In this document: piece by piece, positions 1-5,999 of the stretch
Position numbering within the stretch: the stretch's first letter is position 1
Layout: each line of letters begins with the position of its first letter
Notes under the pieces: model-generated
What the model saw: the letters and a program-made list of their open reading frames with translations, nothing else
Told to the model about the DNA's origin: nothing
Database searches by the model: none
Position numbers and translations under genes: made by a program
DNA from: Treponema sp. UBA3870
GTDB lineage: Bacteria; Spirochaetota; Spirochaetia; Treponematales; Treponemataceae
Direction of reading: 5' to 3'
DNA: 8,903 nt
Assembly (NCBI GenBank): GCA_002392275.1
Contig: DGGQ01000073.1
Span: 1-8,903 of the forward strand

Positions 1-1276
1 TTTTGAACAGGATTCCGTTTTTCGCTCCCACACCGTTCCCGACCATTATTGCAACCGGGGTCGCAAGTCCAAGTGCGCATGGACAGCTCACAACCAGAAC
101 TGAAATTGCATGTCCAAGGCTGAATGAAAATTCCGCTCCAGTCAAAATCCACACGACAAATGTCACGACCGCAATGCCCATTACCGCCGGAACAAAAATT
201 CCTGAAACCTTGTCCGCTATTTTTGCGACGGGAGCCTTTGTTGCGGCGGCATCGCTTATCATCTGTATAATCTGCGAAAGGGTGGTGTCGTCCCCAACTC
301 TGGTCGCGGTGCATTTTATAAATCCAGACTGGTTAATTGTGGCGGCGGAAACACTGTCCCCGATTGTTTTGTCAACCGGAACAGACTCACCCGTGAGGGC
401 CGACTCATTTACCGCGCTTTCGCCATCAACAATTGTTCCGTCCACTGGTATCGATTCCCCAGGGCGAACAACAAATGTGTCACCAATCTTCACTTCCTCA
501 ACAGGAACTTCAATTTCTTTTTCGCCACGGATAATTGTCGCAGTCTTTGGCGCGAGCCTCATCAATGACTTGAGCGCATCGGTGGTTCTCCCTTTTGATA
601 TGGACTCAAGAAGTTTCCCGACCGTAATCAATGTGACAATCATTGCCGCGCTTTCAAAATAGAGACCGTGTGTATAGTGCATGGCGGTCTCCCTGTCGCA
701 GGCTGTTGCGGCAAAAAGCATGACAACGCTGTAGACGAAGGACACTCCCGAACCCATTGCCACAAGGCTGTCCATGTTCGGTGCACGGTGGACCAGAGCC
801 TTGAATCCGCTTACAAAAAATTTTTTGTTGATGACAAGCACTATGGAAGAAAGAATCATTTCGACCATTCCAAGTGCGAGCGGATTTCCTCCATTGTTTG
901 TGAAAAAATCTGGGAGCGGCCAGTTCCACATTCTGTGTCCCATGCTGAAATACATCAGGACCAAAAGAAACGCTATAGACGAAATCAATCTTTTTTTCAG
1001 AATTGGGGCCTCGGTGTTTTTCAGAAGCTCCTCATTCTGATTTGCAGATTCCGCGATGGATTTTTTTTGAGATTTTCCGGACAGAGGTTTTGCGCCATAT
1101 CCAGCTTTTTCAACCGCCGCAATAATTTCCGCCGGACCCGCGCTGCCCTCAACACCCATGGAATTTGTCAGAAGACTCACCGTGCATGATGAAACCCCAG
1201 GGACATTTGAGACTGCCTTTTCAACTCTGGCAACACATGCGGCGCAGGACATTCCGCTTACAGAATATTTTTCCAT
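1..1276 (-). CDS. copA: Copper-exporting P1B-type ATPase CopA, N-terminal 425 residues (3' end beyond window)
   Basis: This is the N-terminal half of an inner-membrane ATPase that exports Cu(I) from the cytoplasm. Translating the minus strand from the ATG at 1276 gives 425 residues open to the window edge. One heavy-metal-associated domain lies at about residues 1-65, with the GMSCAAC metal site (Cys11, Cys14). A Lys-rich linker follows. Membrane helices lie at about 98-113, 133-151, 170-190 and 206-224. The actuator domain carries TGES at 295-298. Two more helices follow (about 358-379 and 390-414), the second with the Cu-binding CPC at 398-400 (SCPCALGLATP). The DKTGT phosphorylation site and ATP-binding domain should lie just past base 1. 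The start is six bases after the csoR stop and has only a weak GAG ribosome site, which suggests translational coupling. CPC and CsoR linkage indicate copper rather than zinc or cadmium. An A8 run after the metal domain is discussed in the findings. Confidence 0.95.
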   Translation of the reverse strand, partial: MEKYSVSGMSCAACVARVEKAVSNVPGVSSCTVSLLTNSMGVEGSAGPAEIIAAVEKAGYGAKPLSGKSQKKSIAESANQNEELLKNTEAPILKKRLISSIAFLLVLMYFSMGHRMWNWPLPDFFTNNGGNPLALGMVEMILSSIVLVINKKFFVSGFKALVHRAPNMDSLVAMGSGVSFVYSVVMLFAATACDRETAMHYTHGLYFESAAMIVTLITVGKLLESISKGRTTDALKSLMRLAPKTATIIRGEKEIEVPVEEVKIGDTFVVRPGESIPVDGTIVDGESAVNESALTGESVPVDKTIGDSVSAATINQSGFIKCTATRVGDDTTLSQIIQMISDAAATKAPVAKIADKVSGIFVPAVMGIAVVTFVVWILTGAEFSFSLGHAISVLVVSCPCALGLATPVAIMVGNGVGAKNGILFK

Positions 1277-1282
1277 CTGCCG

Positions 1283-1639
1283 TTATCTCATCAGCTTCTG
1301 GAGAGCGTTGAGAAGTTCGTCAATGACTTCCTCGTTTCCAGTCTTTATGTCATCCAACATGCAGGTTCTGATGTGGTTGGAGATAAGCACCTTGTTAAAT
1401 GAATTGAGAGCGGCGTTCACTGCGGAAATCTGCACCATGATATCTATGCAGCTTGCCTCGTTTTCGACCATCTTCTTTACGCCACGGACCTGCCCTTCAA
1501 TTCTGCTCAGACGGTTCAAAAGACCCCTGTAGTCCTCGGGCCGTTCTTCGCTCAGCTTGCTCAGGCAATGGTCGTTTTCTGTGAACACAGCCTCGCTGAT
1601 TGGAACATCGCTTTCCCTGTCCGATTTTTTATTAGACAT
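1283..1639 (-). CDS. csoR: Copper-sensing transcriptional repressor CsoR
   Basis: A 118-residue all-helical repressor of the CsoR/RcnR (DUF156) family. In this family Cu(I) binding releases the protein from operator DNA. The conserved family segment RLSRIEGQVRGVKKMVE lies at about residues 43-59. The three Cu(I) ligands fit the C-H-C pattern: Cys64, His89 and Cys93. Their spacing (25 and 4) equals that of Mycobacterium tuberculosis CsoR Cys36/His61/Cys65. The first ~35 residues are a polar extension not needed for the fold. I chose the ATG at 1639 because GAGGT (1646-1650) sits six bases upstream. An in-frame start at 1762 would run through the promoter and operators. It is the first gene of an operon with copA, six bases downstream. 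The inverted repeats upstream indicate autorepression lifted by copper. Confidence 0.93.
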   Translation of the reverse strand: MSNKKSDRESDVPISEAVFTENDHCLSKLSEERPEDYRGLLNRLSRIEGQVRGVKKMVENEASCIDIMVQISAVNAALNSFNKVLISNHIRTCMLDDIKTGNEEVIDELLNALQKLMR

Positions 1640-1661
1640 AACTTTACCTCGAAAAAAAAAG

Positions 1662-1676
1662 TACCCATTTGGGGTA
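1662..1676. promoter_or_regulatory. Candidate CsoR operator 1 (TACCC-N5-GGGTA)
   Basis: A perfect inverted repeat TACCC (1662-1666) and GGGTA (1672-1676) separated by ATTTG, embedded in GTACCCATTTGGGGTATA. It resembles the A/T-flanked C-tract/G-tract pseudo-palindromes bound by CsoR proteins. It lies about 9-23 bases downstream of the predicted csoR start point, where binding would block transcription. Assignment is by motif and position only. Confidence 0.7.
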
Positions 1677-1691
1677 TATGTTATAATAAAC

Positions 1692-1720
1692 AAGATATAC
1701 CCTTCTAACGTATAAGTCAA
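1692..1720 (-). promoter_or_regulatory. Sigma-70-type promoter of csoR-copA
   Basis: Reading the minus strand, TTGACT (1720-1715) is followed by a 17-base spacer and TATCTT (1697-1692). Predicted transcription starts near 1685, about 45 bases before the csoR ATG. The -10 and spacer are covered by one candidate CsoR site, and the other lies just downstream of the start point. Confidence 0.6.
1696..1714. promoter_or_regulatory. Candidate CsoR operator 2 (degenerate), overlapping the promoter
   Basis: TATACCC on one side and AACGTATA on the other form a 19-base element with perfect outer arms TATAC/GTATA (1696-1700 and 1710-1714). The inner C-tract is present in only one arm. It covers the spacer and edge of the -10 of the csoR promoter. 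It may be a weaker second CsoR site or a half-site. Confidence 0.4.
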
Positions 1721-1771
1721 GCAGTTTTTTGATTTTAAAAATCTTTTGTATCCACGTTTCATAAAAAATGT

Positions 1772-1777
1772 TATACT
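1772..1777 (+). promoter_or_regulatory. Probable -10 element (TATACT) of the lipoprotein gene
   Basis: TATACT (1772-1777) lies 31 bases before the ATG at 1809. No good -35 is visible; the nearest is TTGTAT (1746-1751) with a long 20-base spacer. The A/T-rich upstream tract, including the inverted repeat at 1731-1743, could act as an UP element. The 169-base region 1640-1808 thus holds divergent promoters. Confidence 0.4.
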
Positions 1778-1808
1778 GTAAGATGTAAAATTGTTTCAGG
1801 AGACTTAC

Positions 1809-2249
1809 ATGAAGAAAAGCGCGTTTGTTTTTTTTGCAGCGGCATTGGCCTTGACTGCTCTCGCTGGATGCCGGACCACGGACAACATAAAAAATACGGA
1901 GGACAATGTGGAAAAAGAAAATCGGGAAGCGGAAAAAAATGAGTCGCTGTCCAGATACATCACCGTTGACTTGAGGACCAATCCCACGACTGGCGGTGGA
2001 TGGAAAATCGACATAGCGGACAAGAGCATTGCAAAGCTGGAATCGGACACCTATGTTCGTGACGAGTCCCCAGCCGGAATGGTCGGTGTCGGTGGAACAG
2101 AGACATTTGGATTCAAGTGCCTGAAGCCCGGAAAAACCGATGTCAAATTTGTCTATGGACAGATGTGGGAAGGCGGCTCCATCTGGGAGACAAAAAAAGC
2201 CGTCATAACGGTCAACGACAATCTGCTTGGCTCAATCAGATTTGAGTAG
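1809..2249 (+). CDS. Lipoprotein with chagasin-like cysteine protease inhibitor domain (I42 family)
   Basis: A 146-residue predicted lipoprotein. Residues 1-20 are a signal peptide (MKK, then a hydrophobic stretch) ending in a lipobox, LAGC, so Cys21 should be lipidated. A Lys/Glu/Asn-rich tether runs to about 48. The domain that follows matches the three chagasin-family binding loops: NPTTG at 58-62 with Trp65; the Gly-rich loop GVGGTETF at 93-100; and MWEGG at 119-123, where classical members have RPWE. Known members inhibit papain-like cysteine proteases; inhibition here is inferred. I chose the ATG at 1809 because AGGAGA (1798-1803) sits just upstream and the signal peptide begins there; a TTG at 1791 is less likely. 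It is divergent from csoR. Its last 14 bases overlap the convergent lipid kinase gene. Confidence 0.82.
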   Translation: MKKSAFVFFAAALALTALAGCRTTDNIKNTEDNVEKENREAEKNESLSRYITVDLRTNPTTGGGWKIDIADKSIAKLESDTYVRDESPAGMVGVGGTETFGFKCLKPGKTDVKFVYGQMWEGGSIWETKKAVITVNDNLLGSIRFE

Positions 2250-3087
2250 AATAGGAGCTTACATTGGTGACAACCTCTCCATCAATCTGAAGAGCGACCG
2301 GCCGATTAAATTTTACCGTAATTGACCTGCCCTCCATGATGTGTATTGAGCGGACGTGCCTGACATGTTCCCCGCTGAAAATCTTCGGAAACAGAGCGAG
2401 CGTCATAAGGCGGCTTCTTCCGCACCAGACAAGGCATGAAAGTTTTTTTTCGCCGCGTCTCTGGTTCGGGGTTGGCATCATTCCGCCTCCAAAAAATCTT
2501 CCGTACATGCAGGGGGCGAGCCAGACGTTCTTAAAAAATCTGGTTTCGCCATCAACCGTGACTTCCGCCGACGTTGATTTGTATGAGAACAACATTCCCT
2601 TTATGGCAATGGCGGTGTAGTTTATTGGCCTGGAGCTTTTTTCGCGGAGCCTTTCACCTGTTTCGCTACAGTATCCGTCGATTCCGTATCCAATTCCGTT
2701 CAAAAATTTTCTGGTGATTCCATTTACAGTGACGCTTGGCAGATTTCTTAGGTACGCGCTTATTTCAACAGGAGCCTCCGAATCAGTCTGCCCGATGTCG
2801 CGGAGAAAATCGTTTCCGGTTCCGGTAGGATAGTAGAGAATTTTTCTTCCGTCCAAAAATCTTTCGGCCTCGTTTGCAAATCTGTTGAGGGTCCCCTCCC
2901 CGCCCGCCACAATGATTTCTTCACCAGCGGAAAGGGAGTCAAAAAAAATCTGGTAGTCCGTAACAGCTGTTATGTCAACATAGCGAATCTCGTGTCCGCC
3001 AAGGATGCCGGAAAGTTTTTTTGCGGATTCAGCTCCATTTCTGGTTCCTGCAAGCGGATTGTACAATACGCAGTAGCGGGTTTCCAT
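2236..3087 (-). CDS. Diacylglycerol kinase / YegS-type lipid kinase family protein
   Basis: A 283-residue soluble kinase of the diacylglycerol kinase catalytic (DAGK_cat) superfamily, which phosphorylates diacylglycerol or related lipids at the membrane surface using ATP. Family motifs visible in order: NPLAG at 10-14; GGEGTLN at 62-68, where the usual motif is GGDGT; PTGTGNDF at 87-94 (nucleotide-binding region); and IDGE at 268-271 near the C-terminus, where the Glu corresponds to the proposed catalytic base. The length fits bacterial DgkB/YegS proteins. NAD kinases share GGDGT but lack NPLAG and the C-terminal DGE. The start has GAGG about seven bases upstream. It lies 57 bases downstream of the MATE gene on the same strand, probably in one transcript, though the A/T-rich gap could hold a weak promoter. 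The true lipid substrate cannot be read from the sequence. Confidence 0.87.
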   Translation of the reverse strand: METRYCVLYNPLAGTRNGAESAKKLSGILGGHEIRYVDITAVTDYQIFFDSLSAGEEIIVAGGEGTLNRFANEAERFLDGRKILYYPTGTGNDFLRDIGQTDSEAPVEISAYLRNLPSVTVNGITRKFLNGIGYGIDGYCSETGERLREKSSRPINYTAIAIKGMLFSYKSTSAEVTVDGETRFFKNVWLAPCMYGRFFGGGMMPTPNQRRGEKKLSCLVWCGRSRLMTLALFPKIFSGEHVRHVRSIHIMEGRSITVKFNRPVALQIDGEVVTNVSSYSTQI

Positions 3088-3144
3088 GTTTTTCCTCTTT
3101 TCTTCTATATAAATATGTATTTTCAGCTTGATTAAAAGTGCGGT

Positions 3145-4572
3145 TCAATAAATATCCCTGTTTGGGTTGATTTTGTCAATGCCATTTTTCGTGGATTTTT
3201 TTGTTTTGACAAGGAGCCTCACAAGCATGACGAGTCCACGGAAGCAAAGCTCAATGGCCATCGCAATCCAGATTCCGACCAGCGACAGATTTTTCACAAG
3301 GAGGAACGAAAGACCGAGCCGCACAATCCACAGGCTGATTAGATTCAGAATGCTTGGAACAAGGGTGTCGTTTTTTCCCCTGAGGGCACCTGTCGCAACT
3401 ATCGAGGCCCCGTAGAGTGGTTCCGCAAAAAGTTCAATCCTGAGGATTTTGATTGAGAGCTCCCTGATTTCGGGAACCGGGGTCAACAGTCTGAACACCA
3501 CCGGGCAGATTGCGTACATCAGTATTCCCGTGAGAAGCATTATCGCCATACCGGAAATCACCGTTATCCATGAGAAGCTGTCCGCAAGATCCTTTCGTTT
3601 TGCGCCAACGCTCTGTCCAACCAAAGTCGTCGCCGCATCCGAAATTCCGTATCCTGGCATATAGCACAGAGCCTCCGCCGTGACCGCAAAAGAGTTTGCC
3701 GAAAGACTTACAGAGCCAAGCGGGGCAATCAGTTTTGTTACGACGACCAGCGCACCGGTGAACGCAACACTCTGGACGGCTATGGGGCTTGCAAGTTTTA
3801 CGGCCCTCCTGTTGATTGAATTTCTCTCCTCCAGATCCAGGCTGTCTTTTTTTGGCGAGCGTCCTTTTGTCAGGCCAAGGTACTCCGATTTGTACACGGC
3901 CGACCACAGCATCAACAGAGCGACAATCACCACGCTCACGGCGGAACCAAGAGCGGCTCCAAGCACTCCCATTCCAAGACCGCCTATGAACAGAGCATTG
4001 AAGCCCACGTCCATAACGCACATGAGGGAATTGAGGATGCTGGGTGTACGCATGTTTCCGCTGCACTGCAACATTCCGCCCATCAGGTAGATTAACTGGT
4101 AGAACGGAACCGATGCCGAGTAAATAAGGAAATAGAGGGATGCGTCCCTACGTATCGAGCCGTCCGAGCCAAGCCACGCGGGAAGGAATCCGCTGACAGA
4201 CATTGCAATCGCCGCAAGCGAAAAAGAAAAAATCAGGCAGAACTTGATTGATTTCTGGAGAACGGTTTTCGCTAGCAACTGTTTTCCCGCACCGACCGCC
4301 TGTGCCACCTGCACTGTGAATCCTGTCGAAATCGAGTTGCACAGGGAGCCAAGCACCCATGTCGATGAGGCAACAAGACCGATTGAGGCAGAAGCGTCCG
4401 CACCAAGTTTTCCCACCATGGCCGCATCGATGTATTGCATTACTATTGACGAAATCTGCGCGAGGATTCCCGGAACACTTAGTTTGCAGACAAATTTTAG
4501 TTTCTGCCTTGTGTCCAGAGTCGCCTGTCCCGCCAGAAGTCTGGACAAATCAAAGTTGGATGACATTTCCAT
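3145..4572 (-). CDS. MATE family multidrug/toxic-compound efflux transporter
   Basis: A 475-residue integral membrane protein with the length and roughly 12-helix layout of MATE (MatE) antiporters. These expel organic cations or metabolites in exchange for Na+ or H+. Two homologous halves are visible. Each carries the family hallmark after its central helices: a G-x-M-R-T-P segment (GNMRTPSILN) in the first half and RGKNDTLVPSILNLISLW in the second. The N-terminal SVPGILAQISSIVMQYIDAA segment is also typical, including the residues preceding D-x-x-M/MVG in helix 1-2. The ATG at 4572 is used; another lies two codons later, and neither has a convincing ribosome site. A -10-like TATACT lies about 22 bases upstream. 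The MATE gene precedes the lipid kinase on the same strand. The substrate is not predictable. Confidence 0.92.
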   Translation of the reverse strand: MEMSSNFDLSRLLAGQATLDTRQKLKFVCKLSVPGILAQISSIVMQYIDAAMVGKLGADASASIGLVASSTWVLGSLCNSISTGFTVQVAQAVGAGKQLLAKTVLQKSIKFCLIFSFSLAAIAMSVSGFLPAWLGSDGSIRRDASLYFLIYSASVPFYQLIYLMGGMLQCSGNMRTPSILNSLMCVMDVGFNALFIGGLGMGVLGAALGSAVSVVIVALLMLWSAVYKSEYLGLTKGRSPKKDSLDLEERNSINRRAVKLASPIAVQSVAFTGALVVVTKLIAPLGSVSLSANSFAVTAEALCYMPGYGISDAATTLVGQSVGAKRKDLADSFSWITVISGMAIMLLTGILMYAICPVVFRLLTPVPEIRELSIKILRIELFAEPLYGASIVATGALRGKNDTLVPSILNLISLWIVRLGLSFLLVKNLSLVGIWIAMAIELCFRGLVMLVRLLVKTKKSTKNGIDKINPNRDIY

Positions 4573-4593
4573 AGTCTAATCTAAAAAAGAAAA

Positions 4594-4599
4594 AGTATA
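4594..4599 (-). promoter_or_regulatory. Possible -10 element (TATACT) for the MATE gene
   Basis: On the minus strand TATACT lies 22 bases before the predicted ATG at 4572. No recognisable -35 is found at 16-18 bases upstream, so this is only suggestive. The region 4573-4677 carries the divergent promoters of the MATE and cyclase genes. Confidence 0.3.
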
Positions 4600-4622
4600 C
4601 AGTGGTTGGCGGAATTTATTTT

Positions 4623-4651
4623 TTGCCACAATCAAAATGTTGTGTTATAAT
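4623..4651 (+). promoter_or_regulatory. Sigma-70-type promoter of the adenylate cyclase gene
   Basis: TTGCCA (4623-4628), a 17-base spacer and a perfect TATAAT (4646-4651). Predicted transcription starts near 4658, leaving a very short leader of about 20 bases before the start codon. No operator-like repeat is seen, so expression may be constitutive. Confidence 0.7.
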
Positions 4652-4677
4652 TGTAGAAATTTTAAGGAACCGGGGAC

Positions 4678-5898
4678 GTGCGTATGACTTTGATGGCAAA
4701 GCTGTCGGAATTTCAAAACAGGCTGGGCGGGCATCTCGCTTTGAAGGAGCGTGGTTTTATCTGCGCTGCGTTGGCAGAATTCTTTGCGCTGGGCTACCAC
4801 ATCTGCTTTCTTATTTTCTTTTACATGAACGGAATACGGGAGATGTTCTATTTCAACATATTCAGCGTAATCTGTTTCTGCTTCAACATATTTGCGCTTT
4901 ACTTTCTGAACAAGGTGAGCATGGTTTTTTTTATAACTGTCTTTGAGGTGCTTGTCCACCAGATTCTTGCGGACTATTTTCTTGGCGGACTGGCAGGTTT
5001 CCACTTTTTGATAATGCTTCTCGTAGTTTTTCCGTTTCTTGTTGACAGGAAGGGTTTCAATGTTGGAATCCCCACGGCCTTTATCTGTATATGCATTTTC
5101 TTTGGATGCGAATTTGTTTTCGCCAGAACAACGCCCGTCTATGAGCTTTCGGATTCGCTTTTGAAGACAATACGTTTTGTAAACATTGTGGCGAGCATGA
5201 CCGTCCTGTTCACTATGACGATAATATTCAAACTGATAATCGACTACATAGAAAAAAACATGGAGGAGCTGAACAAGCGCAACGAGACTCTGCTTGAAAA
5301 CATTTTGCCACGAAAAATCATGGAGAATCTTAGGGACACAGGAAAGGCGGATCCAGAACTTTTTGAGGGAGCGACGGTTCTCTTCACCGACATCGTTAAT
5401 TTCACGAACATATCCAAGACGCTTCCTCCTGATGTTCTGATTGATGAGCTGAACGACATGTTTACAAACTTCGACCGAATAATGGAAAAGCACAACTGCA
5501 TGAGGATAAAGACAATTGGCGACGCATACATGGCCGTCTGTGGATTGCCGGAAAAAAATCCCGACCACACAAAAAATATTCTCGAGGCCGCACTTGAATG
5601 TCGCGACTATATCGAGGAGAGGAACAAGACTTCCCCCCATCGTTGGACTATAAGGCTTGGTGCGCACTCCGGGAAAGTTGTTGCGGGCATTGTCGGAATC
5701 ACGAAATATATCTACGACGTTTTTGGTGACACCGTGAATGTCGCAAGCCGCATGGAGTCGTCGAGCGAGGAGATGAAGCTTTCTGTTTCCCAGTCCGTGT
5801 TTGACTTACAGAAAAACAATTTCAGTTTTTCATACAGGGGCGAAAAGGAAATCAAGGGCAAGGGCAACATGGCTCTATATTTTGTTGAAAAAAAATAG
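4678..5898 (+). CDS. Membrane-bound class III adenylate cyclase with six predicted helices
   Basis: A 406-residue enzyme predicted to make cAMP from ATP. Residues ~27-190 hold about six hydrophobic helices (near 28-49, 55-77, 80-100, 104-122, 131-149 and 168-190). A coiled linker follows, with LLENILPRKIMENL at 205-218 typical of the cyclase transducer element. The catalytic domain spans ~228-400. All key class III residues are present: metal-binding Asp238 (FTDIVNFT) and Asp282 (IGDAY); adenine-selecting Lys278 and Asp347 (IKTIGD, YDVFGD); transition-state Asn354 and Arg358 (NVASR). The Lys/Asp pair argues for adenylate rather than guanylate cyclase. A single catalytic domain implies a homodimer, as in mycobacterial Rv1625c. 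GTG at 4678 has AAGGA nine bases upstream; ATG at 4684, with GGGGA seven bases upstream, is nearly as good. No known soluble sensor domain is seen, so the helices may be the sensor. Confidence 0.93.
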   Translation: MRMTLMAKLSEFQNRLGGHLALKERGFICAALAEFFALGYHICFLIFFYMNGIREMFYFNIFSVICFCFNIFALYFLNKVSMVFFITVFEVLVHQILADYFLGGLAGFHFLIMLLVVFPFLVDRKGFNVGIPTAFICICIFFGCEFVFARTTPVYELSDSLLKTIRFVNIVASMTVLFTMTIIFKLIIDYIEKNMEELNKRNETLLENILPRKIMENLRDTGKADPELFEGATVLFTDIVNFTNISKTLPPDVLIDELNDMFTNFDRIMEKHNCMRIKTIGDAYMAVCGLPEKNPDHTKNILEAALECRDYIEERNKTSPHRWTIRLGAHSGKVVAGIVGITKYIYDVFGDTVNVASRMESSSEEMKLSVSQSVFDLQKNNFSFSYRGEKEIKGKGNMALYFVEKK

Positions 5899-5923
5899 GC
5901 GGGCTGCGGTTTCGGTCCAGCGG

Positions 5924-5952
5924 TTCCCTAAATCAATAAAAATAAATATAAT
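5924..5952 (+). promoter_or_regulatory. Probable promoter of pncB-mnmA
   Basis: A perfect -10 TATAAT (5947-5952) lies 17 bases after TTCCCT (5924-5929), a poor -35 (three of six consensus bases). Predicted transcription starts near 5959, exactly where the inverted repeat of the leader begins. The rest of the 5899-5999 gap shows no convincing terminator for the cyclase gene. Confidence 0.5.
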
Positions 5953-5958
5953 GGAAGA

Positions 5959-5985
5959 AACTGGTCAAAATAATACCAGCCAGTT
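5959..5985 (+). promoter_or_regulatory. Inverted repeat with two alternative stems in the pncB leader
   Basis: AACTGG (5959-5964) can pair with CCAGTT (5980-5985). Alternatively CTGGT (5961-5965) can pair with ACCAG (5975-5979) across a nine-base loop. The two stems share the left arm and exclude each other. The element lies at the predicted 5' end of the transcript and ends just before the AAGGA ribosome site (5989-5993). It could be a 5' stabilising hairpin, a DNA operator, or chance. It has no adequate U-run for a terminator. Confidence 0.35.
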
Positions 5986-5999
5986 TTGAAGGATTTTTT

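Noticed and set aside
991..997. A second A-run (A7, minus strand) in copA as a frameshift site.
   Set aside because: It reads CTG AAA AAA AGA, so the heptamer would be G_AAA_AAA, a poor -1 slip site, and it is too close to the first membrane helix to give a tidy chaperone.
3..1189. Plus-strand open frames of 173-219 codons across the first 1.2 kb.
   Set aside because: They are antisense to copA, whose frame is open throughout and carries the GMSCAAC, TGES and CPC motifs.
1731..1743. A/T palindrome GATTTT-A-AAAATC between the divergent promoters.
   Set aside because: In such A/T-rich sequence a six-base repeat arises easily. It may act as an UP element but there is no stronger support for an operator.
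1640..1762. N-terminal extension of CsoR from an ATG at 1762 (159 residues).
   Set aside because: It would translate through the promoter and both operator-like repeats. The internal ATG at 1639 has a good ribosome site and gives a normal family length.
4645..5667. A 340-codon open frame on the minus strand, opposite the adenylate cyclase gene.
   Set aside because: Its translation shows no coherent domain, and it lies almost wholly antisense to a cyclase with every catalytic residue intact. It is an antisense shadow of biased codon use.
5901..5928. GC-rich stretch after the cyclase gene (GCTG/CAGC, GGG/CCC) as an intrinsic terminator.
   Set aside because: The pairings are short and interrupted and no T-run follows.
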